This document shows, piece by piece, positions 8,991 through 17,890 of a stretch of DNA of 64,000 nucleotides. The position numbers were made by a program, and so were the translations under genes. The notes below the pieces were generated by a model, which saw only the letters and a program-made list of their open reading frames with translations, was not told the DNA's origin and did no database searches. Within the stretch, counting starts at the first letter, position 1, and each line of letters opens with the position of its first letter. The DNA comes from Pseudobdellovibrionaceae bacterium (GTDB lineage Bacteria > Bdellovibrionota > Bdellovibrionia > Bdellovibrionales > Bdellovibrionaceae): NCBI GenBank assembly GCA_019637955.1, contig JAHBUS010000005.1:227246-291245 (forward strand). The letters are read 5' to 3'.

Positions 8991-9688
8991 GATGCGAAAC
9001 TCACTTGAATCAAGGTTTGGCCGATGCGGATCTTATCGCCCTCTTTTAAGGGGGCTTCGCTGGTGGCTTGGCCGTTGAGCATCACCAGCTTCGGGTACTG
9101 CGTGCGAAAATAAGCGACGCCGCCCTCGGAGCGAATTTCGAAGGCGAGCGGCGGGCACAAAGGTTCAATCAGCTCGACATCCAGAACATCGGAACCAAAG
9201 CGGCGCGGACCGTAGCCCAAGGTGACCCTGTGGTCCATCTGCATGCCTTCGATGAAATCCAGCTGCAGGGCCGGACGAAAAGCCTCGACGTGCATGGTGC
9301 GGTCTCGGTTTTTATTGGCGCGAACGGGAACCTTCTCGAGAAGCACTTCCCGCCATGAACGGTTTTCAACCGGGATGACCCGTTCGGGGGGTTTTTCGTC
9401 CGAGACCTCGGCCACCCTCATCCCCGTCTTGCCAACCTGGAATCTGACGCCAAGCAGCAGGGCGACTCGTTTCACCTTTTGCCCATTGATCTTAAGGCCG
9501 TTGGCGGAGTCCCGGTCAGCCAAAACCAAGGCGCCCCGCTCATCCATCTCGACCTGAGCGTGCAAGGACGACACTTTGGGGTCGTCGAGCAGCACTTCGC
9601 CCGTGGTACGACCGATCCGCACCCCCTCCCAAACGGGGTGGCGCTGTCCGGCCGAGGGTCCATCTAGGATTTCGAGGTAAACCAGCAT
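8987..9688 (-). CDS. FHA-domain protein, possibly with a second FHA-like domain
   Basis: The 233-residue protein has an N-terminal forkhead-associated domain (about 1-92) with the phosphothreonine-binding signature: G26-R27, S40xxH43 and N63-G64. A basic linker is followed by a C-terminal region (about 155-233) with another FHA-like pattern (LGYGPRRFGSD and a final GDKIRIGQTLIQVSF strand pair) but without all signature residues. The start at ATG 9688 is preferred over an upstream codon at 9754, because AAGGA precedes it and MLVYLEILDGPSAGQ begins the FHA fold directly. It overlaps the hydrolase gene by 4 bases. FHA domains read threonine phosphorylation, so this pair may be controlled by a Ser/Thr kinase encoded elsewhere. 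Confidence 0.85.
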   Translation of the reverse strand: MLVYLEILDGPSAGQRHPVWEGVRIGRTTGEVLLDDPKVSSLHAQVEMDERGALVLADRDSANGLKINGQKVKRVALLLGVRFQVGKTGMRVAEVSDEKPPERVIPVENRSWREVLLEKVPVRANKNRDRTMHVEAFRPALQLDFIEGMQMDHRVTLGYGPRRFGSDVLDVELIEPLCPPLAFEIRSEGGVAYFRTQYPKLVMLNGQATSEAPLKEGDKIRIGQTLIQVSFAS

Positions 9689-9843
9689 GATCCTTCGAGA
9701 ATAGCTTAAGGGCGGAGTGCCCTCAAGAAAAGCAGGGTCGAGGCTTGTCCACATCCGGTAATGGTGCTAAACCAGCCGGCTGGACAATCATAGAAATCCT
9801 TGCTCGTGGGAATGCCCCATGCGCTTTAACCGGAAGGACCTTA

Positions 9844-10401
9844 ATGGCTACTGTAGAACGGTCACAAGACCAAAAACGCCCCTTTGAAGTTGTCGTAATC
9901 ATGCACCCCGACGCCACCGTCGAGGAACAAAAAGCACTGTTCGGCAAAAACAAATCGATCATCCAAGATTTCAAAGGATCGGTTTTCTCGCTCGAGACCT
10001 GGGGCAAACGCACCCTCGCGAATCCCATCGGCAAATTGAAAAAAGGAATCTACTTCCACGCTTTGTTCGAAACGCAGCCCGCAGCGATCGCCGAGATCGA
10101 GCGGACCATGCGCATCAACGACAAAGTTTTGCGTTTCATGCACGGCAAATTGGACACTCGCACGTCGCTGGCAAAATACCTCGAGTCTTTCAAAAAAGGC
10201 CTGACGGAGTCGGCGAACCGCGAAAAAGAGCGTGAAGCCAAAGCTCAAGCTCGTCGCGCGGCTTTCGCAGCCGCTCGTGAAGAGCGCGGTGGTTTCGATC
10301 GTGGCGACCGCGGAGATCGTGGTGAGCGCGGCGAAGGCCGTGGAGATCGCGGTGACCGTGGCGAACGCGGCGGCGATCGCGGTGGTAAAGGCGAAATGTA
10401 A
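9844..10401 (+). CDS. rpsF: Ribosomal protein S6 with RG-rich C-terminal tail
   Basis: Residues 10-125 are a standard S6 fold (FEVVVIMHPDATVEEQ, WGKRTLANPIGKLKKGIYFH, LRFMHGKL). The normal protein is about 100-135 residues; here it reaches 185 because of a lysine/arginine/alanine helix and then a tail (149-185) of repeated RGD/RGE triplets. The ATG at 9844 follows AAGGACC and is preferred to the frame opening at 9745. S6 binds S18 on the 30S platform. The usual rpsR neighbour is missing; the next genes are DUF2232 and rplI. Confidence 0.94.
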   Translation: MATVERSQDQKRPFEVVVIMHPDATVEEQKALFGKNKSIIQDFKGSVFSLETWGKRTLANPIGKLKKGIYFHALFETQPAAIAEIERTMRINDKVLRFMHGKLDTRTSLAKYLESFKKGLTESANREKEREAKAQARRAAFAAAREERGGFDRGDRGDRGERGEGRGDRGDRGERGGDRGGKGEM

Positions 10402-10410
10402 TTGGCTTTA

Positions 10411-10435
10411 AGCGCACCACCCGGTGCGCTTTTTT
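10411..10435 (+). terminator. Intrinsic terminator or attenuator after rpsF
   Basis: AGCGCACC-AC-CCGGTGCGCT is followed immediately by TTTTT. It lies between rpsF and the DUF2232 gene in an otherwise operon-like arrangement, so it may set the ratio of S6 to L9 rather than end transcription completely. Confidence 0.8.
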
Positions 10436-10462
10436 GATCGTTGGTTTTAAGAGAACATTTCC

Positions 10463-11395
10463 ATGACGATGATCCAACCCGCTTCTAGGAACAAACTGAT
10501 CAGTCTCATGGCCCTCGGGGCCGTTGTGACGATTTTGTTTTCGTTTCTGGGAGCACCACTGCTTCGAGTTCTTCGAAACGTTGGGGGCGGGACTCTCTAC
10601 TGGACATCAGGAGCCGTGGCGACACTTGTGGTGACGCTGCTTGGGCTCGGACCCATTGCCTTTTTGCTCATTGGTATTTGGGTGACGATTGGTGTTTACG
10701 GGGAGTTTGAAGATCGCGGAAGAGCCGGCTTTGCGGCCGCCTTCTGGTCAGTCTTCCTGGGGACCGTTTTTTCTGTGGTGGGGCCTTGGCTCCTCTTCCG
10801 AATGACGGGGATCGATCCGAATGAAATCCTGCACCAAAGCCTGGACAACATTCTCAAGCAGATGCCGTCCTCACAAGAACCGTCGTCGTGGCTCTCCGGA
10901 GTCAAGATCGACACGCAGTTCTTGATCAATCAGTTGCCGTCGATGATGGCGATCCTGATCTTGAGTTCGCTCGCATTCGCTTTGATTTTGGACCGCCGGG
11001 TGGCGTTTTTAGCAGGACTCCGTTTCGAGCGTGCGGCTTCAGGAATCCGCCTGCTCGAATTCAGAATGCCCGATTTTATGATCTGGGTTGCGATGTTCTC
11101 GTTCTTGCTGAGTTTCTTGAAAATCGAGACCCCTTGGGTTTCGGTCGTGGCGTTGAACATCTTCAACATCATGATCGCGGCCTACTTTTTTCAAGGACTC
11201 GCGGTTTTGGAAAGTGCCTTCGCGCATTATCGCGTCGGCTTTCTGATTCGGCTTCTGATCTATGTGTTTGTGGTCGGCCAGCTCTTTTTCCTGTTGAGCG
11301 TGGTGGGCCTTGTCGATTACTGGGTCGATTTCCGCCGGCGAATGAGAGGGAATTCGCTGCCGGAGGGCGATCATAACAAAAAGGAACGTGTATGA
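10463..11395 (+). CDS. DUF2232 (YybS-like) polytopic membrane protein
   Basis: The 310-residue protein has about eight hydrophobic spans and no enzymatic motif. Its position between rpsF and rplI is the typical location of DUF2232 proteins in several bacterial phyla, which supports the assignment more than the sequence does. It overlaps rplI by 4 bases (ATGA), so L9 synthesis is likely coupled to it. The function of the family is not established. Confidence 0.75.
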   Translation: MTMIQPASRNKLISLMALGAVVTILFSFLGAPLLRVLRNVGGGTLYWTSGAVATLVVTLLGLGPIAFLLIGIWVTIGVYGEFEDRGRAGFAAAFWSVFLGTVFSVVGPWLLFRMTGIDPNEILHQSLDNILKQMPSSQEPSSWLSGVKIDTQFLINQLPSMMAILILSSLAFALILDRRVAFLAGLRFERAASGIRLLEFRMPDFMIWVAMFSFLLSFLKIETPWVSVVALNIFNIMIAAYFFQGLAVLESAFAHYRVGFLIRLLIYVFVVGQLFFLLSVVGLVDYWVDFRRRMRGNSLPEGDHNKKERV

Positions 11396-11835
11396 AAGTC
11401 ATTCTGAACAAAGACGTTAAAGATGTGGGTAAAACGGGCGAAGTCGTGAACGTATCGGCCGGTTTCGCACGCAACTTCTTGTTTCCCCGCAAACTCGCGG
11501 AAGAGGCGACGGAGAAAAAAGCCAAGCAATGGGAACACTTGAAATCCGTTGCTGAAGCCAAAAAGAAAAAGGCCGTTGAAGAGCGCAAATCCGTTCTGTC
11601 GAAAATGAACGGCACTTCGGTGAAATTCAAAATGGCCGCTGCTGACACCGATAAAATCTTCGGCTCGATCACCACGTCGGACATTTCTCGCGAACTCGAA
11701 AAAGCGGGCTTCTCGGTTGACCGCCGTGACATTCACTTGGACGAGCAGATCAAAGTTTTGGGTACGCACAAAGCCGCGATCCGCATGGGTGAAGGCCTCG
11801 AAGCCACCATCCAGGTTGTCGTCGAGCGAACGTAA
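11392..11835 (+). CDS. rplI: Ribosomal protein L9
   Basis: The 147-residue protein has the L9 N-terminal domain ([19 protein letters not shown], then [16 protein letters not shown]) and a long central helix rich in lysine and alanine joining it to the C-terminal domain ([12 protein letters not shown] segment [15 protein letters not shown]). The length is normal. L9 binds the base of the L1 stalk in the 50S subunit and limits frameshifting. It is the last gene of the rpsF-DUF2232-rplI group; a palindromic repeat unit and an intrinsic terminator follow. Confidence 0.96.
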   Translation: MKVILNKDVKDVGKTGEVVNVSAGFARNFLFPRKLAEEATEKKAKQWEHLKSVAEAKKKKAVEERKSVLSKMNGTSVKFKMAAADTDKIFGSITTSDISRELEKAGFSVDRRDIHLDEQIKVLGTHKAAIRMGEGLEATIQVVVERT

Positions 11836-11855
11836 TCCGCGGTAGCGGATGACTC

Positions 11856-11889
11856 TGTCCGCCCGTGGCGCCTTCGGCGCCTCTCTACC
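11856..11889. repeat. Single copy of a GC-rich palindromic repeat after rplI
   Basis: The unit begins GTCCGCCCGTGGCGCC, has a short TTC loop, continues GGCGCCTCTCTACCT, and so contains a GGCGCC inverted repeat. It is nearly identical to the three tandem copies after murA (50910-51002), including the shared TCTACCT flank. It lies about 20 bases after the rplI stop. Confidence 0.75.
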
Positions 11890-11909
11890 TCAAGTGGAGA
11901 AAAAGAAAA

Positions 11910-11938
11910 GAGAGAGCGGAGTCCGCTCTCTCTTTTTA
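11910..11938 (+). terminator. Intrinsic terminator of the rplI operon
   Basis: GAGAGAGCGGA pairs with TCCGCTCTCTC, followed by TTTTT. The upstream A-rich run suggests that it could work in both directions, which would also serve the leftward gene ending at 11962. Confidence 0.85.
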
Positions 11939-11961
11939 TTTTGAACACGTCTTTTTGCCCT

Positions 11962-12147
11962 TTAGTGCTCTTCCGTTGCCAGAATCAGATCTTGCAGCAG
12001 GTCCGCCAGGACCGAGCGCAGATCGTCCAGATTGCCATCTTGAAAATCCAGACCGCATTTTTGAAATGCCTGGTCTAAGAAGTCCGACGCTTCCCCCTCG
12101 GGTAAGCCACTCAACTCAATAATGTGCTTAAACGGAGCCTTTTCCAT
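11962..12147 (-). CDS. Small acidic protein of unknown function (61 aa)
   Basis: The protein begins MEKAPFKHIIELSGLPEGEA and continues as an acidic, amphipathic helical chain ending DLILATEEH. A longer frame runs upstream to 12267, but its extra 40 residues are proline/arginine-rich and not protein-like, so the ATG at 12147 is chosen. The composition looks like a natural globular mini-protein. It is flanked by the rplI terminator and divergent from the sugar-nucleotide gene. The family is not recognised; it could act as a regulator or adaptor, but nothing in the sequence says so. Confidence 0.65.
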   Translation of the reverse strand: MEKAPFKHIIELSGLPEGEASDFLDQAFQKCGLDFQDGNLDDLRSVLADLLQDLILATEEH

Positions 12148-12296
12148 CCTTGGAACCCCCCTCTGTCCTAGTGACACCAATCTTCCACGATTCGGTGAAC
12201 GCCGCGAGGGCCGGTCTTGAAAACTGGACCCACATGGAGGAAATGCCATCTGCTCTGTGCATTGCAAGCGGGGTGTGGATTTGGTAGGCCTTGAGC

Positions 12297-13286
12297 ATGG
12301 GCTTTGACAACGTCTTGATCACCGGTGCTGGCGGCTTTTTAGGGTCGCATTTGACTGAACGCCTTTTGAAGAAGGGCCACCGCGTGATCGCGGTCGACAA
12401 CTTCTGCACGGGACTTAAATCCAACCGTCCCTACCTTGAATCACTTCCCGAGGCGCAAGACCGGCTCTTCTTTGTCGAGGCCGACGTGACGGCGCCTTGG
12501 GAGCCTTGGCTCAAAAATCTCCCGGATTTTGTTCTCAAAAAAGTCAGTCACGTTCTGCACTTTGCCTCCCCCGCCTCGCCTCCTTTGTACCAAGAAATGG
12601 CGCTGGAGACGATGTGGGTGAACTCGATCGGCACCAACCGGGCGATGGAGTTCGCCGACGGCGTGGGCGCGCGGGTGGTGTTTGCTTCGACAAGCGAAAT
12701 CTACGGCGACCCGGACATCACGCCCCAGCCTGAATCTTATTGGGGCAATGTGAACACCGTCGGCATTCGTTCTTGTTACGATGAGGCGAAGCGTTTCGGT
12801 GAATCACTGATCTTCACGCACAATCTGAAGAAGAACACGCGCCACGGCTTTGTCCGCATCTTCAACACCTACGGACCCCGCATGAACCCGTCGGACGGCC
12901 GCGTGGTGATCAATCTTTTGGTGCAAGCCTTGGATGGCAAGCCGCTCACGATTTTTGGCGAAGGCAAACAGACCCGCAGCTTCTGCTACGTCGACGATCT
13001 TTGCGCGGGGATCGAGCTTTACGCGCAATCCGAATTGACCGAGCCGGTCAATATCGGCAACGACCGTGAGTTCACGATTCTGGAACTCGCGCAAATCGTG
13101 CAGCGGATGTTCCCCGAGAAAAAACTCGATATTCGCTTTATGGAAATGCCCAAGGACGATCCGCGCCAACGACGCCCGGATTTAACAAAAGCAAAAAAAC
13201 ATCTGCAAGGTTGGGCTCCCCGCATTGCTCTCGAGGATGGGCTTGTCCACATGCGCCGTTGGCTCGAGAGCCAGGCCCGCGCGTGA
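12297..13286 (+). CDS. UDP-glucuronate decarboxylase-like NAD-dependent epimerase/dehydratase
   Basis: The 329-residue extended SDR has NAD-binding GAGGFLGSHL at residues 10-19, the UDP-xylose-synthase hallmark FASPASPPLYQ, the active-site segment ASTSEIYGDP, YxxxK in SCYDEAKR, and RIFNTYGPRM. Together these favour UDP-glucuronate decarboxylase (UDP-xylose formation) over GalE or RmlB. The ATG at 12297 is used rather than a TTG at 12291. It overlaps the next gene, a glycosyltransferase, by 4 bases, so the pair probably supplies and transfers a sugar for a surface polysaccharide or glycoprotein. Confidence 0.88.
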   Translation: MGFDNVLITGAGGFLGSHLTERLLKKGHRVIAVDNFCTGLKSNRPYLESLPEAQDRLFFVEADVTAPWEPWLKNLPDFVLKKVSHVLHFASPASPPLYQEMALETMWVNSIGTNRAMEFADGVGARVVFASTSEIYGDPDITPQPESYWGNVNTVGIRSCYDEAKRFGESLIFTHNLKKNTRHGFVRIFNTYGPRMNPSDGRVVINLLVQALDGKPLTIFGEGKQTRSFCYVDDLCAGIELYAQSELTEPVNIGNDREFTILELAQIVQRMFPEKKLDIRFMEMPKDDPRQRRPDLTKAKKHLQGWAPRIALEDGLVHMRRWLESQARA

Positions 13287-14101
13287 GAGCCGTCGTTCAG
13301 GCCTACGGTCGGCGTGATATCATCGACCAGGCGCTCTTCTCGGTCCTGTCTCTGCTGCGCTGGAATTACCCCGATGAGATCTGGATTTACACCGATCAAG
13401 GTTCGCGGCTGCGCGAATTTTTCGCCGGGATCGTCAACGTCAAGATCCGTGAGGTTGCGCCCGAGCAGATCCGCGCCTGGCGTGGAGCGATCGACTTTGT
13501 TCACCGGGTGAAACTTGAAGTCTTAAAAGATGCGTCGCGCGATTGTCCGGTGCCGCTTCTTTACCTGGATGGCGACACGATCTTCTTAAAAGATCCGCGA
13601 GTGCTTGCGTCGCGGGTGGCGCCGGGCCGCCATCTCATGCACGTGCAAGAGAGCCGAATGGACCAAGCGCGCGACATCCTGACAAAAAAAATCGCGCGCT
13701 TTTGCAAACGACAAACGTTCGAGATGAAAAGCGGTCCTTTGCGCATTCCCCTCTCAACCTCGATGTGGAACGCGGGCGTGATCGGTCTGCATCCGCAGCA
13801 CTTCGGCCTGTGGGACCAGATGATTGAGTTCACCGACGTGGCGTACGCGCTTTACCAAAAGCACGTGATCGAGCAATTGGCGGTGTCTTACTTTTTACAA
13901 GCCCATGGAACCGTTTCGGCGAGCGACGATGTCATTCACCACTATTGGCAGACCAAAGAGATTTGGCAAAAGCGCATCGATGAGTTTTTAGCGCGTCATG
14001 CGACAGCAAAAGCGGGCCTGGCCGCTCTTGATCAATTTGATTGGACGCTCCCCGCGCCTGCGCGCAAGAAAACGCTCTGGGAAAAGATCTTTAAAAAATA
14101 A
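13283..14101 (+). CDS. Glycosyltransferase-like protein with DxD motif
   Basis: The 272-residue protein starts at GTG 13283, inside a GTGA overlap with the upstream epimerase; the alternative earlier frame starts within that gene and is less likely. It has the GT-A layout: an N-terminal segment VVQAYGRRDIIDQALFSVLS, then LLYLDGDTIFLKDP, in which DGD is the expected metal/nucleotide-sugar binding motif. A WNAGVIGLHPQ segment, typical of GT8/GT32-like enzymes, follows. No membrane span, so cytoplasmic. It probably uses the sugar nucleotide made by its neighbour. Confidence 0.75.
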   Translation: MRAVVQAYGRRDIIDQALFSVLSLLRWNYPDEIWIYTDQGSRLREFFAGIVNVKIREVAPEQIRAWRGAIDFVHRVKLEVLKDASRDCPVPLLYLDGDTIFLKDPRVLASRVAPGRHLMHVQESRMDQARDILTKKIARFCKRQTFEMKSGPLRIPLSTSMWNAGVIGLHPQHFGLWDQMIEFTDVAYALYQKHVIEQLAVSYFLQAHGTVSASDDVIHHYWQTKEIWQKRIDEFLARHATAKAGLAALDQFDWTLPAPARKKTLWEKIFKK

Positions 14102-14102
14102 A

Positions 14103-14945
14103 TCAGCGAACCGGCAAGAGAATCGTGTAGTTGAAATCGGACCAGCTGCCCGTCGGCCGGTCGGCGATCGGCTGAAACACCAAGCCTCGCGGCAAATCTT
14201 TATGCGCGAAGAAGCGCAAATCCTGAGGTGTTGGAAGCCCCGTGCGCTTGGGGCAAACGCCGTTCCAAGAGGCCAGTTCAGCGTAAGACGAGAATCCGAC
14301 GCGTTCCTTGGAGTTTTGCAAATTCACCGCGGTGGACGTCACCGCATGAGATTCGAGATATTTTTGAATGGTGGTCCAAGTCTCGCCCTCACGCGCGAGG
14401 TGAGCTTTGCCCACGATCATCAGGCCCTTTTCGCAGCGGCCGGATTTGAGCGCCTGAGCCATATTGCGGGCCATGATTTCATTGCGGGCGTTGAGGTCCG
14501 AGAGATCCATCAGGTAATCGTCTTCGTTCGGCGAGTCGACCGTGATTTCCACGAAGCCGGCCGCTTTGGCCGCGCGGTGAATCTCGCCAAATTGTTCGAG
14601 ATTCATTTCGTAGTTCGGGCGCCGCATGTCAGCCAGGTGCTCCCCGATGCTTTTATTGGACCGCAACTCGTAAAAGAAGCAGGTTTTTTTTCCGCCGAAC
14701 ATCGGCGCGAGCGTCTCGATGACTTTTTTTCTCGAGCCGACGAGGTCGAAATGCAGCTCACCCAAAAGAACGATTTGCGTTTCGCTCACGACCTTTGCGA
14801 AAGCCGGCATCGCCTGAACAAAGCCTGTTTGCGCGATCACCTTGCGGGCGTCGACATTTCGGCAGATGTTTTGATCGTGCGGAGCCGCCGCCCAAGCGAG
14901 GCCCGCGCAAGTCCAGACGATGAGGGTGACCAATAGACGAAGCAT
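14103..14945 (-). CDS. Secreted ChaN/TraB-Tiki-like protein
   Basis: The 280-residue protein has a signal peptide (MLRLLVTLIVWTCAGLAWAA) and then motifs of the EreA/ChaN/TraB (Tiki) superfamily: VLLGELHFD near residue 58, a conserved FYELRSNKSIG segment, RNEIMARNMAQAL and GLMIVGKAHLA. Those conserved E/H residues may bind heme or metal or form a hydrolytic site. It is convergent with the glycosyltransferase, with a single base between stops. Periplasmic location is inferred from the signal peptide; function is otherwise open. Confidence 0.65.
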   Translation of the reverse strand: MLRLLVTLIVWTCAGLAWAAAPHDQNICRNVDARKVIAQTGFVQAMPAFAKVVSETQIVLLGELHFDLVGSRKKVIETLAPMFGGKKTCFFYELRSNKSIGEHLADMRRPNYEMNLEQFGEIHRAAKAAGFVEITVDSPNEDDYLMDLSDLNARNEIMARNMAQALKSGRCEKGLMIVGKAHLAREGETWTTIQKYLESHAVTSTAVNLQNSKERVGFSSYAELASWNGVCPKRTGLPTPQDLRFFAHKDLPRGLVFQPIADRPTGSWSDFNYTILLPVR

Positions 14946-14954
14946 CTCGAGTCC

Positions 14955-15782
14955 TTACTTGATAGAGAACATTCCATCCAGAGCTTGCTCGAGCTCTTGC
15001 ACGGTCGACGTCGTGGGAATCTTACAAACCACGCTCAAGCTTGCGCCCTCAAACCCGTCGCCGGCATACAGTCCAAAAATGATCGCATCACCACGTTGAT
15101 TGAGCGTCTTTATTCGCATGGCCAAAGTGTCTCCGGCCTTGATATTGAGGGGCTGACCCAGACGCAGATTGTTCCAAACGCTGCACTTTTCGTTTTTCAT
15201 CATGAGATCCGAGCTTCTTGTTGAAATCCCAGTTTCTGCCGGAACGTGGTTCACGGTGAAGTGGGCTTCGGGGCGTGCGCCGACCAGGAATTCGAAAAAA
15301 CTGCGCTGAGAATCGCGAATATCCGCGACGGTGGGTTGCACCTCACGCGCGTTTCCGCAGCGGGGAACCTCGATCTGCACGAGTGCGTTCTCATCCAAAC
15401 GGACCTCGGGTCGGCGGTTCATGATCGAAAATTGAATGGTGTCACGGCTCTGGTCGTAACGCAGATTTTGAATCGTGGGCGTTTCCTGGTCGCCGACAAA
15501 CCCTTTTGTTTTGTCGATCGCCTCCATGGCCTTTACTTCTTCGCCAGCGAAGCAGGCGGTCTTATTGAGATCGCTGACGTTGTTCACGAACTTATAATAG
15601 AAGTTCCAATAGTTGTTGTTCAGGTCTTCAGCTTGTTGGCCGCGGCCATTCACGAAATCATGGGACCTTACAAAACCACCCAGATGGCGGATTTGCACCC
15701 AGCCGGACTGCGATTGAGCAAGGGCGGCAGTCGTCGTCAATGTCGTGAGGCATCCTAAAACCAAAGCTTTCGCGAACTTCAT
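14955..15782 (-). CDS. Secreted protein of unknown function (275 aa)
   Basis: The ATG at 15782 follows GGGAGAG and begins MKFAKALVLGCLTTLTTTAALA, a clean signal peptide; the longer frame to 15893 adds residues without such features. The mature part is beta-rich, with an N-terminal WVQIRHLGGFVRSHDFVNGRG segment and several cysteines that could form disulfides. It lies 9 bases upstream of the ChaN-like gene, with which it is probably co-transcribed. No family is recognised. Confidence 0.75.
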   Translation of the reverse strand: MKFAKALVLGCLTTLTTTAALAQSQSGWVQIRHLGGFVRSHDFVNGRGQQAEDLNNNYWNFYYKFVNNVSDLNKTACFAGEEVKAMEAIDKTKGFVGDQETPTIQNLRYDQSRDTIQFSIMNRRPEVRLDENALVQIEVPRCGNAREVQPTVADIRDSQRSFFEFLVGARPEAHFTVNHVPAETGISTRSSDLMMKNEKCSVWNNLRLGQPLNIKAGDTLAMRIKTLNQRGDAIIFGLYAGDGFEGASLSVVCKIPTTSTVQELEQALDGMFSIK

Positions 15783-15938
15783 AAACTCTCCCGTTAAATG
15801 TGATCGGGAGAGTTCAATGGAAGAAGCGTGCCGCTTAAAATCGAGCGCGCGGACGGTTTTGTTGTTTTTACCTGTCAACAAAGTGGACAGCACGCGCAGA
15901 AGCGTCAGCCTGCGCGGGACCGGCCTACGCAGCTCGGC

Positions 15939-17372
15939 CTACGGCGCGCCAGCACCCGGGGCAAAGTTTCTCGGTTTTCCCGCCATCGGTGGGCCCTTCG
16001 GTCCACCCGGGGGTCCCGCGATGGGCGGTGGGGGAAGAGGGTGCGAAGGTTCGGGATCAGCATCGCGGAAGCGACCATGATCAGCATCGAAGGTCAGGCG
16101 GACCGTTCCGGTGGGACCGTTACGCTGCTTGCCGATGATGACCTCGGCGTGGCCCTTCTTCTCTTGGTCTTCTTTGTCGTAGTAGTCATCACGATAGAGC
16201 ATCATGATAATATCCGCATCCTGCTCGATCGATCCAGACTCACGAAGGTCCGAAAGCATAGGACGTTTTTCGGTACGGCCCTCAACGCCACGGTTGAGCT
16301 GAGCAAGGGCGATCACGGGAACGTCGAGTTCTTTGGCGATCGACTTGAGCGTGCGTGAGATCTCGGCGACCTCGCGCTCGCGGCTCTCGGTTTTTTCTTT
16401 GAGTTTCATGAGCTGCAAGTAATCGATCATGATGCAATCAAGGCCGTGCTGCGCCTTGAGGCGGCGGCAGCGGCTGCGCAGCTCGAGAGGGCTCAGGCCC
16501 GAGGTTTCATCGATGAACAGCTTACTTTCCGAGATCAAGCCCGCGGCATGAATCAGCTTGGGCCAAGCCGTGTCGGCGAGCTTTCCGGAGCGAAGCTCTT
16601 TCATGTTGATGCGGGCTTCGGCGGCAAGAACCCGCATCATGACCGCCTGCTGACTCATCTCGAGCGAGAAGTAAGCGACGGTTTTTTTGCACTTCACGGC
16701 CATGTGTTGAGCCAAGTTCAAGCTGAACGCGGTCTTACCCATGGAAGGACGGGCCGCGATCACGATCAACTCGCCCCCGTGCAGTCCCGAAGTCATTTTA
16801 TCCAGAAGCGTGAGGCCCGTGGGAATGCCGGTGATTTCGGCTTTCTGCTTAAAGAGCTCCTCGATTTTCATCATGCTGTCGCGCACGAGTTCGAGAGGGC
16901 CATTCAGACCTTGCGCGCTTTTTTGCTCACCGAGCTTGTAGAACTTCTCTTCGGCTTCATCGAGGAAATGATCGACGGTGATGAAATCCTCGGCGTACGA
17001 CTTCTCGAGGATCTCGGTCGACGTGTGGATCATCTTGCGCAGAAGCGACTTCTCTTTGACGATTTTGGCATAAACGCTGACATTGGCCGACGAAACGGTG
17101 CGGCCGACAAGGTCTGCCAAATACTCGGCGCCGCCGGCGGCTTGCAGCTCGCCATTTGAAATCAAAAGATTGTTCACGGTGATCAAGTCGACCGGAAGAG
17201 AGCGCGTGATGAGTTCTTTGATGGCTTTAAAGAGAACCTGGTGGCCGTTCTTATAGAAGTCCTGAGGTTCAATCAAATCGGAGACTTGATCCCAAGCTTC
17301 AGGATCAAGCATCAAACTGCCGAGAATGGATTGTTCGGCCTCTAGATTCTGAGGCGGTACGCGACCAGCCAT
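15939..17372 (-). CDS. dnaB: Replicative DNA helicase DnaB
   Basis: The 477-residue protein has an N-terminal DnaB domain (PPQNLEAEQSILGSLM) and the RecA-like domain with Walker A ARPSMGKT at residues 207-214, Walker B in CIMIDYLQLM, the DnaB-specific YFSLEMS, and LRESGSIEQDADIIM. It is the hexameric helicase that unwinds the replication fork and recruits primase. The C-terminal tail is unusual: about 35 residues of proline/glycine-rich sequence (LPPPPIAGPPGGPKGPP) beyond the normal end, probably disordered. It is monocistronic, upstream of two secreted-protein genes. Confidence 0.96.
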   Translation of the reverse strand: MAGRVPPQNLEAEQSILGSLMLDPEAWDQVSDLIEPQDFYKNGHQVLFKAIKELITRSLPVDLITVNNLLISNGELQAAGGAEYLADLVGRTVSSANVSVYAKIVKEKSLLRKMIHTSTEILEKSYAEDFITVDHFLDEAEEKFYKLGEQKSAQGLNGPLELVRDSMMKIEELFKQKAEITGIPTGLTLLDKMTSGLHGGELIVIAARPSMGKTAFSLNLAQHMAVKCKKTVAYFSLEMSQQAVMMRVLAAEARINMKELRSGKLADTAWPKLIHAAGLISESKLFIDETSGLSPLELRSRCRRLKAQHGLDCIMIDYLQLMKLKEKTESREREVAEISRTLKSIAKELDVPVIALAQLNRGVEGRTEKRPMLSDLRESGSIEQDADIIMMLYRDDYYDKEDQEKKGHAEVIIGKQRNGPTGTVRLTFDADHGRFRDADPEPSHPLPPPPIAGPPGGPKGPPMAGKPRNFAPGAGAP

Positions 17373-17516
17373 TGTCCCCCCCGAGAAAAGGCTTACGTTT
17401 CCTCATTCAAAGCATGAGGACGGCTTAAGGTTTGCGGGCCTTTATCAAAGGTGGTGGTTCTAAGGGGTGAGCCCGCTGATGCTTGGCGACCGGCCGAAAC
17501 CGGGCGCCCAACTTCA

Positions 17517-17819
17517 TTACGAATTCAATTTTTTTACGCGGATCTTGTAGTTGTCAATTTTCTTCTTCAGGGTGTTGCGGTTGATCCCCAACAGCTGAGC
17601 AGTTTTGACTTGGTTGCCATTGTAGGCACGCAGGGCGATCTCGATGAGGGGGCGTTCAACTTGTTCCATCACAACATTGTACAGACCGTTCAGCTCAACC
17701 TGGGCTTCGTTTTGCTGTTGGAACAAAACTTCCAACTTGCTCTTTACCAGCTTCTCAAGGCTGACAGAGGTCAAGTTCGCGACGAAGAGGTTATCAGAAC
17801 TGTTCAGGTTCGGCGTCAT
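17517..17819 (-). CDS. Fis-family (HTH_8) DNA-binding protein
   Basis: The 100-residue protein has a C-terminal Fis-type helix-turn-helix (residues 68-92: [24 protein letters not shown]), and the preceding helices match the dimerisation region ([15 protein letters not shown]). The start at ATG 17819, six bases after GGGAG, is preferred over the GTG at 17834. Proteins of this kind bend DNA and modulate transcription. It sits between queE and dnaB. It could be Fis proper or a detached NtrC-type DNA-binding domain; the N-terminal 60 residues do not settle this. Confidence 0.83.
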   Translation of the reverse strand: MTPNLNSSDNLFVANLTSVSLEKLVKSKLEVLFQQQNEAQVELNGLYNVVMEQVERPLIEIALRAYNGNQVKTAQLLGINRNTLKKKIDNYKIRVKKLNS

Positions 17820-17890
17820 GTTGCTCCCACTCACAATTTAGACAAAGAAGGTTGATCGAGTCCGATCAAGCACGGGTCGAAATTGAAATC

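Noticed and set aside
11865..12122. Rightward 85-codon frame opposite the 61-aa gene
   Set aside because: It runs through the terminator of rplI and is proline/serine-rich; the leftward frame has a better start and composition.
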